Below are positions 1-7,929 of a DNA stretch of 17,627 nt, piece by piece (position 1 is the stretch's first letter; every line of letters starts with the position of its first letter). Under the pieces are notes generated by a model that saw nothing but the letters and a program-made list of their open reading frames with translations, did no database searches and had not been told where the DNA came from. The translations under genes were made by a program, and so were the position numbers. Source of the stretch: Bacillota bacterium (GTDB lineage Bacteria > Bacillota > UBA994); the NCBI GenBank assembly GCA_018725535.1, contig QLUS01000022.1, forward strand, positions 1-17,627, written 5' to 3'.

Positions 1-790
1 AAGGCTTATTACGTGCTCGGGAATGACATTATCGATGATCAGGTCTCCGCCTGCGACGGCTGCCGCCACCATATAAGTACCCGCCTCAATGCGGTCAGGA
101 ATAACACGATAGGACTGAGCATGAAGTGGACGTCGGCCATGCACCACAATGGTGTCAGTTCCGGCACCTTCGACCCTGCCGCCCATACCGTTAATAAAGC
201 AGGCTAGATCCACTATCTCTGGTTCCTCGGCAGCGTTTTGGATGGTCGTTAGCCCTTGCGCGAAACATGCTGCCATCATGATGTTCTCTGTCGCACCAAC
301 GCTAGGGAAGTCGAGGTAAATGGTGTTGCCGATGAGCTGACTCGCAGTGGCTTCGATGTAGCCGTGTCCTAGAACAATTTCCGCTCCCAATAGGCTAAAG
401 CCCTTCAGATGCAGATCAAGCGGTCGCGCCCCATGCGCATCCACCGGGGAGCGAAACCCTAGCCTTACCCAGTCGACCGAGCAGCGGTCCCATAATCAGG
501 ACAGATGCGCGCATTTTGCTGACCAAATGAAAGGGTGCCTCACTTGTGGTGAGATTCTCGGCGTCTAGCTGCAGCACATCCTCCCGCCAGACAGCCCTTA
601 CGCCTAGGTGCTCTAGTGCTTCAACCCTGGTCAACACATCCACAAGACGAGGCACGGACTCAAGCAGCGTGACGCCGCTAGCTGCCATCAGGGCGGCTGC
701 CAGTATGGGAAGTACAGCGTTCTTTGCTCCACTTACTTCTACACGGCCGCGCAGTTCCATCCCACCGCGCACAAAAATGCTTGACACCAT
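1..790 (-). pseudogene. murA: murA, UDP-N-acetylglucosamine 1-carboxyvinyltransferase; frameshifted and cut by the window edge
   Basis: MurA transfers enolpyruvate from PEP to UDP-GlcNAc in the cytoplasm, the first committed step of peptidoglycan synthesis. The N-terminal part reads clearly (GRVEVSGAKNAVLPILAAAL, then RASVLIMGPLL and SLPGGCA, which carries the catalytic Cys equivalent to E. coli Cys115). Right after that Cys the frame breaks near 433-434: only one base lies between the GCA codon and GGG GCG CGA CCG, where the family has a three-base codon (usually Ile). The first frame then stops at 416-418. In the shifted frame the protein continues cleanly (LDLHLKG, AEEPEIVD, YRVIPDRIEAGTYMVAAA) to base 1. 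An AGGAGG at 799-794 precedes ATG 790 by 3 bases and GTG 787 by 6, so either may be the start. It lies 57 bases downstream of the ywmB-like gene, the usual Firmicute order. I cannot tell a true mutation from a sequence error; many Firmicutes carry a second murA. Confidence 0.9.
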
Positions 791-802
791 ATACCTCCTT
801 TC

Positions 803-816
803 TGCCGTGTACGGCA
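803..816. promoter_or_regulatory. Small inverted repeat upstream of the murA ribosome binding site
   Basis: TGCCGT-GT-ACGGCA is a perfect 6-base dyad around two central bases, four bases upstream of the AGGAGG of murA in the 57-base spacer after the ywmB-like gene. It could be an operator half-site pair or a short mRNA hairpin (four pairs with a six-base loop). A dyad this short can arise by chance, and no T-run follows, so it is not a terminator. Confidence 0.2.
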
Positions 817-847
817 CAAGTGTATTATGCCCCGAACATACGCTCCT

Positions 848-1573
848 TCAGATGATAGCGGCACAAGTGGGCCAAACTAACCATACCCACGTGTTGCCAT
901 CCTGCTCATTGTAGCGCATGCTTAACGACAAATTAGTCTTACGCCCCCCGAGAAATAGCCCTGCAGGCAGCATGCGACTAAAGGCGGTAAGGTTCACTAC
1001 GCTCCCGTCGCTGTAGAAGCCTAGCATATCCGCAGCCAAGCTTCTAAGGACGCTCCCCACTAGCTCCTGCGCTTCTGCTGGGGAAAGGCGACCGGCTACG
1101 ACGCCCACCAAACACGCAGTAATCGTAGGCGTAACATTGCTCCCAGCAAAGAAGCTTGCTAACGCTTGCTGCAGCGCCCATATGTCGGCATAGCGAGAGC
1201 GAGAGCGCACGGTGGCCACTAGATAAGTGGCCGCATGTAGCACTTGTACATTGGCCTCTACGTGGAAACTCCCCGCCGTGAAGGCGACAGACGCCATACG
1301 CATATCCGGTTCCTCCGTATACTGCATGGTAACGTGGGCCACTCCAAAGGCCGCTTGGCTTGCCGCTCTGAGCAGCTGCTCAAGTTCTAATTGCGTCCTC
1401 TCACCCGCCCGAAGCTCTGCCCAACCGTTCATGCTTATCTCAAGCCGCGCCGCACCGGTAGCGGCGAAAGCGCGCTCTAGGTTGGTGAGACTCGGCGATG
1501 GAACTTGCGTGGCTAGAGCGCTCCCTAAGAGACCTACGAGCACCACTAAGAGTCCTGCTATTACTTTCGTCAT
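848..1573 (-). CDS. ywmB: YwmB-family secreted protein (hypothetical)
   Basis: A 241-residue protein with an N-terminal hydrophobic segment (about residues 4-21, then ALATQVP) that looks like a signal peptide or membrane anchor. The rest looks like an extracytoplasmic alpha/beta protein. The C-terminal stretch with LSLSMRYNEQDGNTWVW resembles the end of Bacillus YwmB (DUF1779, TATA-box-binding-like fold), a family of unknown function found mainly in spore-forming Firmicutes. Sequence identity is weak by eye, so the call leans on position: it lies between the ATPase operon and murA, exactly where ywmB lies in Bacillus. The ATG at 1573 follows a GGAGGGAG about 9 bases upstream. The 82-base gap after the ATPase D gene shows no clear terminator, so read-through is possible. 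A generic secreted protein is the alternative. Confidence 0.75.
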   Translation of the reverse strand: MTKVIAGLLVVLVGLLGSALATQVPSPSLTNLERAFAATGAARLEISMNGWAELRAGERTQLELEQLLRAASQAAFGVAHVTMQYTEEPDMRMASVAFTAGSFHVEANVQVLHAATYLVATVRSRSRYADIWALQQALASFFAGSNVTPTITACLVGVVAGRLSPAEAQELVGSVLRSLAADMLGFYSDGSVVNLTAFSRMLPAGLFLGGRKTNLSLSMRYNEQDGNTWVWLVWPTCAAII

Positions 1574-1655
1574 GATTCTATACTCCCTCCCCTGTGGTGA
1601 TAATTATTGACCGGGGGAAAGAGCAATATACTAATGTCGACTCCCAAGCGCGCGA

Positions 1656-2276
1656 TTACTTGGCACGCACTACGTCCTTAATCTTCATTAATCGCGAGAT
1701 GGCACCGCGTTCTTGCTCCGATAACTTCATGGAAATGCTCTTCACGGTGGCTTCTAATGTAGGGATAAGCACGTACTCCAAGGCGTTTACGCGGCGGCGC
1801 GTGCGCTCGATTTCTTCGGCTAGGAGCTCAAGCGCGCGTTCAATACCCGCCAGCTCAATTAATGTCGGCAGGAGTTCCGCGAAAATGCCGAGCGCCATAT
1901 CCAACTCGCCCGAAGTGCTGGCCATGCCATAGGCATAGACGTCGCCTTCCTGACGCAACCTGAACACTGGCGCGGTAACTGACATCATGCGTTTCTCCGC
2001 GACCTCAAGCTCTATGCGCTGCTTAGGAAACATGATCGCTTCATCGAGCATCTCCGGTGTCATCACCGCGCGAGCGATGAGGAAGCTTTGATAGCCAAGC
2101 CTTAGTTTCTGCTCCACAGTCAGGCGCAAGCGCTTGACATTGCGTAGCAGCGACATAAAGCTCTTCATGAGTTCGTCGCGCTTGTCCTTAAGCAGTTTGT
2201 GTCCTCGCTTGGCTACTCGCACGCGCTTCTTCAGCCGAAGCAGTTCCATGCGAGTCGGGTTGACTCTAATGTTCAC
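1656..2276 (-). CDS. ntpD: V/A-type ATPase subunit D (central rotor shaft)
   Basis: Subunit D forms the coiled-coil axle that turns inside the A3B3 hexamer and, with F, couples it to the membrane ring. The 206-residue length is normal for the family. The N-terminal helix starts NPTRMELLRLKKRV, and the C-terminal helix holds the family hallmark NALEYVLIPTLEATVKSI followed by RLMKIKD. Charged, leucine-rich heptads fill both ends, as expected of an antiparallel coiled coil. Translation starts at GTG 2276, with GAGGT eight bases upstream formed by the last codons and TAG stop of the B gene. The two genes are 6 bases apart, which suggests translational coupling. It is the last gene of the ATPase operon. 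Confidence 0.97.
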   Translation of the reverse strand: MNIRVNPTRMELLRLKKRVRVAKRGHKLLKDKRDELMKSFMSLLRNVKRLRLTVEQKLRLGYQSFLIARAVMTPEMLDEAIMFPKQRIELEVAEKRMMSVTAPVFRLRQEGDVYAYGMASTSGELDMALGIFAELLPTLIELAGIERALELLAEEIERTRRRVNALEYVLIPTLEATVKSISMKLSEQERGAISRLMKIKDVVRAK

Positions 2277-2282
2277 GGCTCC

Positions 2283-3662
2283 CTACCTCGCTTCGGTCGG
2301 CAAGTACTTCTTAATGTGTTCCTCGCGCACGCGCTTTAACTCCGTCACCGGGAGGAGCGCCATGAGCTCCCACGCCAGATTCAGCGTAGCGGCAACGTCA
2401 CGGTCGGCATACTCGTCTTGGTTGACAAAGCGCTGCTCAAACTCGTCCGCAAACCTAGAGAAGCGTTTGTCCGCATCTGACAGTGCGGCTTCCCCGAGAA
2501 TAATGGCCAGTTCCTTGGCTTCTTTGCCGCGACTGTAGGCGGCAAACAACTGATTAAGTACGCCGCTGTGGTCCTCGCGCGTCTTACCCGCGCCGATACC
2601 CTTGTCCTTAAGCCTAGACAAGGATGGCAATACGTCAACTGGCGGGTAGATACCCTTGCGGTGCAGTTCACGCCCAAGGATAAGCTGCCCTTCGGTGATG
2701 TAGCCGGTGAGGTCGGGGATGGGATGGGTCTTATCGTCCTCAGGCATGGTGAGGATGGGAATCTGGGTAATTGAACCCGGCCGACCTTGAATACGTCCCG
2801 CTCTCTCGTACAGCGTGGATAGGTCGGTGTAGAGGTAGCCAGGATACCCGCGTCGCCCAGGTACTTCTTTGCGGGCGGCCGAGATTTCGCGCAGGGCCTC
2901 AGCGTAGTAGGTCATGTCGGTCATAATCACCAGCACGTGCATGCCTTTTTCGTACGCGAGATACTCGGCGCAAGTCAAGGCAATACGCGGCGTGGCGATA
3001 CGCTCGATAACCGGGTCGTTAGCTAGATTGACAAACAGCACCGCACGGTCGATGGCGCCGGTCTTACGAAAATCGCGCGTGAAATAGTCGGCTTCCTCAA
3101 AAGTAATACCCATGGCGGCAAAGACGACGGCGAATTCGCTGTCACTGCCAAGCACCTTAGCCTGACGGGCAATTTGTGCAGCAAGTTTAGCGTGGGGCAG
3201 ACCTGAGCCCGAGAAAATAGGCAGCTTCTGTCCGCGCACCAGTGTATTCATGCCGTCAATAGTAGAGATACCTGTTTGGATAAACTCGGAAGGATAAGCG
3301 CGGGCATAGGGATTGATGGGATTGCCGTTAATGTCAAGGCGTTTGTCCGGTATGATGGCGGGCCCTTTGTCACGCGGATTGCCAAAGCCGTCAAACACTC
3401 TCCCCAGCATATCTAGGGACACCGGCAGCTCAATAACTTTGCCGAGGAAGCGCGCCTTGCTCTTTTCCATGTTAATGCCGGATGTGCCCTCGAAGATTTG
3501 TACCAGCGCCTTGCCCTTCATGGCTTCGAGAACGCGCCCGCGGCGAATTTCGCCGCTTGGAAGCTCGATCTCTACAAGCTCTTCGTACTTGACGCCCTCA
3601 ACTTTATCCACCAGCATGAGGGGTCCTGAGATTTCGGTAATCGTGCGATACTCTTTTTGCAT
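2283..3662 (-). CDS. ntpB: V/A-type ATPase subunit B (regulatory nucleotide-binding subunit)
   Basis: Subunit B alternates with subunit A in the A3B3 head and completes the catalytic interfaces without hydrolysing ATP itself. The 459 residues match the usual length. An N-terminal beta-barrel (about 1-75) precedes the RecA-like core. The place of the P-loop is taken by SGSGLPHAKLAAQIARQA (about 151-168), the degenerate form typical of B. Further conserved blocks are MTDMTYYAEALREISAARKE, PGRRGYPGYLYTDLSTLYER and LTGYITEGQLILGREL. Near the C-terminus ALSDADKRFSRFADEFE is also family-typical. The ATG at 3662 lies 15 bases after the stop of subunit A, with a G-rich Shine-Dalgarno stretch in between. 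Confidence 0.98.
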   Translation of the reverse strand: MQKEYRTITEISGPLMLVDKVEGVKYEELVEIELPSGEIRRGRVLEAMKGKALVQIFEGTSGINMEKSKARFLGKVIELPVSLDMLGRVFDGFGNPRDKGPAIIPDKRLDINGNPINPYARAYPSEFIQTGISTIDGMNTLVRGQKLPIFSGSGLPHAKLAAQIARQAKVLGSDSEFAVVFAAMGITFEEADYFTRDFRKTGAIDRAVLFVNLANDPVIERIATPRIALTCAEYLAYEKGMHVLVIMTDMTYYAEALREISAARKEVPGRRGYPGYLYTDLSTLYERAGRIQGRPGSITQIPILTMPEDDKTHPIPDLTGYITEGQLILGRELHRKGIYPPVDVLPSLSRLKDKGIGAGKTREDHSGVLNQLFAAYSRGKEAKELAIILGEAALSDADKRFSRFADEFEQRFVNQDEYADRDVAATLNLAWELMALLPVTELKRVREEHIKKYLPTEAR

Positions 3663-3677
3663 GCTCTTATTCCCCCC

Positions 3678-5426
3678 TTACTTCAATTGCTCGCGGATGC
3701 GGGCTTCGATGGCGTCAAAACGGTCGATCTCGCTTTCCGGCAGGTACTTCGCGCGGGCAATCTCTACCCGCACCGGGAGTTCTAGCAGGCGATCTAGCAG
3801 CAGCCCTCGCTCCATGGCCGCCTGTGCCTCCTTGTAGAAGGTGAGAATCAGCCGCATGAGGCGGTACTGCTTAGGCAAAGAGGTATAGGTGTCGACTTCG
3901 TGGAAGGCGTTTTGGTGCAAGAAGTCTTCGCGTATGGACTTCGCCGTCTCGAGTGCCAGCCGGTCAGCAGGGGACAAAGCGTCGATACCGACCAAGCGCA
4001 CGATTTCTTCGAGCTCAGATTCCTTCTGTAAAAGGCGCATGGCATCCCTGCGGTAGATGGGCCAGTCCTTTCCGGCGTTAGCGGCAAAGAATTCGTCTAG
4101 CCTTTCCGCGTAAAGCGAGTAACTTAAGAGCCAGTTAATGGCGGGGAAATGGCGTGACTCCGCCAGCCTTGCGTCAAGGCCCCAAAAAACTTTCACAATG
4201 TGCAGCGTAGACTGCGTCACTGGCTCCGACAGGTCACCGCCCGGCGGGGACACTGCGCCAATCGCCGTCAGCGAGCCTGTAGTGCCGTTAAGGTTAACAA
4301 CGCTGCCTGCGCGCTCGTAAAATTCCGCTACGCGCGACCCTAGATAGGCGGGATACCCTTCTTCCCCCGGCATTTCCTCTAGACGACCGGATATCTCGCG
4401 CAGTGCCTCTGCCCACCTAGAGGTGGAATCAGCCATCAGCGCGACTGAATAGCCCATGTCGCGGTAGTACTCGGCAATAGTTATACCAGTGTAAATCGAT
4501 GCCTCGCGCGCCGCTACAGGCATGTTCGAGGTATTGGCGATCAGCACCGTACGCTCCATCAGCGGCTCCCCGGTTTTAGGGTCGTGCAATTCGGGAAATT
4601 CCATAAGTACGTCGGTCATTTCGTTGCCGCGCTCACCGCACCCTACGTAAACGACGATCTCCGCGTCAGCCCACTTAGCAAGCTGATGCTGCACAACAGT
4701 TTTGCCTGAACCAAAGGGGCCGGGGACGCAAGCTACGCCGCCCTTAGCTACGGGGAAGAACATGTCAATCACGCGCTGGCCGGTGGTAAGCGGCGTGGCA
4801 GGAGTGCGCTTCTCGGCATAGGGGCGGCCTTTGCGCACAGGCCACTTCTGCATCATGGTAAGTGACACGGTGCCGCCGTCAGTGACGAGGCGAGCTACGA
4901 CATCGGTAACTGTCGCTTGCCCGGCGTGTATCCACTCCACGCGGCCACGTAGGCCGGGTGGAACCATCACCTTGTGCGTTACGAGCACTGTCTCGCGTAC
5001 GGTACCAAGCACCATACCCGGTTGTACCTGCTCATCTACCGCAGCTACCGGTACAAAATCCCACTTTCGCTCGCGGTCGAGACTGGGCACCTGAATGCCG
5101 CGGGTGATAAATGCTCCTGTTATCTCGGCAATCTTGTTTAGGGGGCGTTGGATGCCGTCGTAAATTGACGTCATAAGCCCAGGGCCGAGCTCAACCGACA
5201 ACGGAGACCCTGTAGAAATCACCGGTTCGCCGGGGCCTACGCCCGCCGTCTCCTCGTAAACTTGTATAGAGGCGCAATCACAGCGCATTTCGATTATCTC
5301 GCCAATTAACCCTTTGTCTCCTACCATGACCATGTCATACATGCGCGCATGTGACATACCGGCGGCAATGACCAAGGGCCCGGAGACTTTGACAATAACG
5401 CCTTCCTGCCGTGTGGTATTAGCCAT
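3678..5426 (-). CDS. ntpA: V/A-type ATPase subunit A (catalytic subunit)
   Basis: Subunit A carries the ATP hydrolysis/synthesis sites of the soluble head. The 582 residues fit bacterial V/A-type A subunits. The N-terminal barrel is followed by the extra 'bulge' domain found in A but not B (about 110-190). The Walker A motif GPFGSGKT spans residues 236-243, and GCGERGNEM (about 262-270) supplies the catalytic Glu. The stretch LMADSTSRWAEALREISGR and PGEEGYPAYLGSRVAEFYER follow. All key motifs are intact. ATG 5426 overlaps the TAA of subunit F by 8 bases and has GAGGG 8 bases upstream. B follows after 15 bases, so A and B are co-translated as in other ntp operons. Confidence 0.98.
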   Translation of the reverse strand: MANTTRQEGVIVKVSGPLVIAAGMSHARMYDMVMVGDKGLIGEIIEMRCDCASIQVYEETAGVGPGEPVISTGSPLSVELGPGLMTSIYDGIQRPLNKIAEITGAFITRGIQVPSLDRERKWDFVPVAAVDEQVQPGMVLGTVRETVLVTHKVMVPPGLRGRVEWIHAGQATVTDVVARLVTDGGTVSLTMMQKWPVRKGRPYAEKRTPATPLTTGQRVIDMFFPVAKGGVACVPGPFGSGKTVVQHQLAKWADAEIVVYVGCGERGNEMTDVLMEFPELHDPKTGEPLMERTVLIANTSNMPVAAREASIYTGITIAEYYRDMGYSVALMADSTSRWAEALREISGRLEEMPGEEGYPAYLGSRVAEFYERAGSVVNLNGTTGSLTAIGAVSPPGGDLSEPVTQSTLHIVKVFWGLDARLAESRHFPAINWLLSYSLYAERLDEFFAANAGKDWPIYRRDAMRLLQKESELEEIVRLVGIDALSPADRLALETAKSIREDFLHQNAFHEVDTYTSLPKQYRLMRLILTFYKEAQAAMERGLLLDRLLELPVRVEIARAKYLPESEIDRFDAIEARIREQLK

Positions 5427-5754
5427 TCGTCTTTCCCTCTTCCTTGAAAAGAATATCTACCCCGATAGCCCTCTCCACCATTTTGCGGAGACGCATTTGT
5501 CCAAGTCCGGTGCTGCCCTGATTGTCGGGAATCACGGTAAAAACGGGCAAGGTGCTCTCCCGTGCCGCACGAATAAGGTATTCCACCTGAGGGTAGATGC
5601 GCTCAGTGATAAACACCACAGCGAAACCGCCCTTAAGGGCTGCTTGCACTGCCGCCACTGCCCCGGCACGGTCGATGACTTCAAAGGTAGCGAGGCCTAG
5701 CGCGCTGAAACCGCGGATGGTGTCGCTGTCGCCAATTAGGCCAATCTTATGCAT
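5419..5754 (-). CDS. ntpG: V/A-type ATPase subunit F (rotor shaft; NtpG in E. hirae naming)
   Basis: A 111-residue cytosolic protein that binds the D shaft and helps hold the rotor on the C subunit. The start HKIGLIGDSDTIRGFSALGL is the family signature (GDxDTxxGFxLxG), followed by VVFITERIY and the VFTVIPDNQGSTG loop. An open frame continues 19 codons upstream, but homology begins at Met 5754, which has GAAGGG just before it, so I start there. It overlaps the end of subunit C by 8 bases (ATGCATAA) and the start of subunit A by 8 bases (ATGGCTAA), a compact arrangement that points to coupled translation of C, F and A. Confidence 0.95.
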   Translation of the reverse strand: MHKIGLIGDSDTIRGFSALGLATFEVIDRAGAVAAVQAALKGGFAVVFITERIYPQVEYLIRAARESTLPVFTVIPDNQGSTGLGQMRLRKMVERAIGVDILFKEEGKTNG

Positions 5755-6757
5755 ACCCTTCACGCAGCCTTTCGCGAATTTCCTCGTTAGGCACACCGTT
5801 AAGCTTGCCAAGCATAACGATGCGAATATTTCTTACTTCGTTCTCCTTAGCCAGTATATAGTTGAGCACTGGCTCAGGCCCGAAAGCTTGGAACCGCACT
5901 GAGCGCGAGAGCTCGGCCAAAAACCCGTCGCTTAGCTTTTCGAGCATGGTCAAACCGCGCGATTCAAGTAGAGCATTAATACCCTGCTCGACGACTGCTT
6001 GGTAAGGTGAAGAACTAAAACGCGCGATTATCGCGGTCCACTCTTCAGTTAACGCTTCGAGCAACACAGCTTGCGGTACAGTTCCCCCGGGGAGAAGGTT
6101 CCCCGCGAGATAATCCCGGCCGCGTCCTAAACGCTTAGTGCGCACGAGGCTCCGGATGTTAGCGAGGTCAGCCTGACTGGCGAGAAACCGCGCTAAAAAA
6201 GCGTAGCCGTGCTTTTCTGCCATCGCTGCGGTGTGGGAGTACTGCATGCGGTCAAGCACTAAGTCGATGACCTTAGGGTCTTTGCTTTCTTCGTAGGCGA
6301 GAGCCGCAGCACTAGCAAACGCGTAGTACTCCGGCGGAACGCCTTGAAGTTTTTCTTGTTGACAAACATAGGGCATCAGTTTTGCCGGGACTAGGCCCGC
6401 ATCTATGAACAAGTGCTCGAAATTCTGTCCTTGGAACTGGGCCTTTAGCGCTACCTTCATGTTGTGGATGTCGTACTTAATCAGAAAGAGGTCCACTAGC
6501 GCCTCATCGGGCAAGAGCTTCTTCATCAGGCTGTAGACCCGGGTGATTTCCCCAGCTGTGACCGCCGCGTAGTCTTGCGGTCCTGCCGCGCGTGACACTA
6601 AGTCGGCGTACTCGGTCTCGCCTAAAATGCGCAGCGCCTCATCGGCACTCTTCGCCTCTACCATGCGGCCGAGCTTGCTCATATCGAGCAGTCTAGTCTC
6701 AAGGACTCTAATGCGGCCAACAGCATAGGCGTAGCGAGAGTCATGTGAAATGGACAA
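5747..6757 (-). CDS. ntpC: V/A-type ATPase subunit C (rotor socket between shaft and ring)
   Basis: Subunit C (homologous to eukaryotic subunit d) is the funnel that joins the D/F shaft to the K ring. The protein begins SRYAYAVGRIRVLETRLLD, the usual opening of the family, and has the conserved DLFLIKYDIHNMKVALKA block near residues 90-107. The open frame starts at GTG 6766, but the AAGGAG at 6771-6766 overlaps that codon. TTG 6757 has an 8-base spacer from the same site and matches family starts better, giving 336 residues (339 if GTG is used). It follows the E gene by about 38 bases and overlaps F by 8. Confidence 0.94.
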   Translation of the reverse strand: MSISHDSRYAYAVGRIRVLETRLLDMSKLGRMVEAKSADEALRILGETEYADLVSRAAGPQDYAAVTAGEITRVYSLMKKLLPDEALVDLFLIKYDIHNMKVALKAQFQGQNFEHLFIDAGLVPAKLMPYVCQQEKLQGVPPEYYAFASAAALAYEESKDPKVIDLVLDRMQYSHTAAMAEKHGYAFLARFLASQADLANIRSLVRTKRLGRGRDYLAGNLLPGGTVPQAVLLEALTEEWTAIIARFSSSPYQAVVEQGINALLESRGLTMLEKLSDGFLAELSRSVRFQAFGPEPVLNYILAKENEVRNIRIVMLGKLNGVPNEEIRERLREGYA

Positions 6758-6795
6758 ATTCTTCACTCCTTCACGGGGCGCCTAAGTAGTGAATA

Positions 6796-7392
6796 CTAAC
6801 TAAACAGCACCGTTGCCACTTCCGGTTCGAGCTGCTCCCGCACAGACTTGAGCAAAATTGGATAAGTGACGTTGATTTCAAGGCTCTCACCTAGCAGGTA
6901 AAAGCCGCCGCCCGTCGGGAGGTGTTCTGCGGAGAGTGTCAGTTGCCCTCGTCTGCCCGTAGCTGTTAATGCCGCGTTAACTTCCTCTAGAAAGGCCGGC
7001 TGAAAGACCTGGCTGTCTTCCCGAGCGCATGCTACTTTCTCTTCGCCTGTCTCAACGGCGCTTAGTATCATTGCCTTAAGCAGCTGTCTTTGCTCGTGAA
7101 CAGGCAACGCGCGCAGTGCGGCCAAAGCTTTGGCAAAAGCTTCTTCCATCACGGACTGCTTAACCGCAAGCAGTTTCTTTCTCGCGTCAAGTCTAGCCGC
7201 AGTTAGCAGGCGCGCTTCTTCTTCGACCACGCGCGCCTCGGCACCGGTAATAATACCCTCGCCTTGCGCGACAGCCTGTTGTTTAGCTGCCGCGAGCCTA
7301 GCCTCTTCGTTGGCATAACCTGCGGCGTAGATTGCTTGCACTTGTTTTTCTGCATCGCCAAGAATCTTAGCAAGTATCTTTTCTATGGACAC
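6796..7392 (-). CDS. ntpE: V/A-type ATPase subunit E (peripheral stalk)
   Basis: Subunit E pairs with the H/G-type subunit to form the peripheral stalk that holds the A3B3 head against rotation. The 198 residues split into an N-terminal alanine- and glutamate-rich coiled coil (about 1-100) and a globular C-terminal domain. The end shows the family pattern TGGGFYLLGESLEINVTYP, then LKSVREQLEPEVATVLF. Translation starts at GTG 7392, with AAGGAG 6 bases upstream. It lies 26 bases after the K gene. Confidence 0.95.
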   Translation of the reverse strand: MSIEKILAKILGDAEKQVQAIYAAGYANEEARLAAAKQQAVAQGEGIITGAEARVVEEEARLLTAARLDARKKLLAVKQSVMEEAFAKALAALRALPVHEQRQLLKAMILSAVETGEEKVACAREDSQVFQPAFLEEVNAALTATGRRGQLTLSAEHLPTGGGFYLLGESLEINVTYPILLKSVREQLEPEVATVLFS

Positions 7393-7418
7393 ACGATCAA
7401 CTCCTTATCGAGCGCTGC

Positions 7419-7895
7419 TTAGAAAACAACTCTGTTGGTCAAAAGCAGGCTGGCGAGAAGGCCAAAGATGGCGTAAGTCTCTACCATAGCAGGCAGGATA
7501 AGCGCCTTACCGGAGGCATCAGGATGCTTAACGATGATGTTCATGGCTGCAGCAGACACTTTCCCTTGCCAGATTCCGCTCATCAGCCCGTTAATGGCAG
7601 CTGGGAGGCAGGCAAATAGCAATTGCCACCCTTGGTCGACGGTCACTACTTCTACGCCGGTCAATCTAATGAGTATCCAAAAGCCAATCAGCAGACCGTA
7701 AACCCCCTGCGTACCCGGCAGTGCTTGCAAGAGCAAGAGCTTACCAAATTTCTCTGGGTCTTCGGACATAATCCCCGCCGAAGTCTGCCCGGCTATACCT
7801 ACACCGATACTAGACCCCGTACCACCGAGAAAAACTGCCAGTGCCGCCCCGAGAATTGCCAGTCCTAGACCAGCATTGATGCCTAACCATTCCAT
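7419..7895 (-). CDS. ntpK: V/A-type ATPase subunit K (16-kDa ion-translocating rotor ring)
   Basis: A 158-residue membrane protein with four predicted helices in two hairpins, the duplicated c-subunit form typical of V-type rings. Ion ligands known from the E. hirae NtpK structure are all present: Leu59, Thr62 and Gln63 in LPGTQG, Gln110 in SGIWQGKV, and the essential Glu139 in PAMVETYAIFG. The first hairpin has no such carboxylate, so one ion site per subunit is expected. The frame is open to 7937, but GGAGG at 7909-7905 directly precedes ATG 7904 and sits 9 bases before ATG 7895. Homology and length (156-160 in relatives) favour 7895. It lies 34 bases after subunit I. Confidence 0.97.
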   Translation of the reverse strand: MEWLGINAGLGLAILGAALAVFLGGTGSSIGVGIAGQTSAGIMSEDPEKFGKLLLLQALPGTQGVYGLLIGFWILIRLTGVEVVTVDQGWQLLFACLPAAINGLMSGIWQGKVSAAAMNIIVKHPDASGKALILPAMVETYAIFGLLASLLLTNRVVF

Positions 7896-7929
7896 TATCT
7901 TCATCCTCCGTTTTCTAATGTTGTTAAGT

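Noticed and set aside
1..207. A 64-codon plus-strand open frame near the left end
   Set aside because: It is antisense to the frameshifted but recognisable murA reading frame.
1574..1655. Terminator or promoter between the ATPase D gene and the ywmB-like gene
   Set aside because: A run of C and a later run of G could pair weakly, but there is no following T-run and no hexamer pair with proper spacing.
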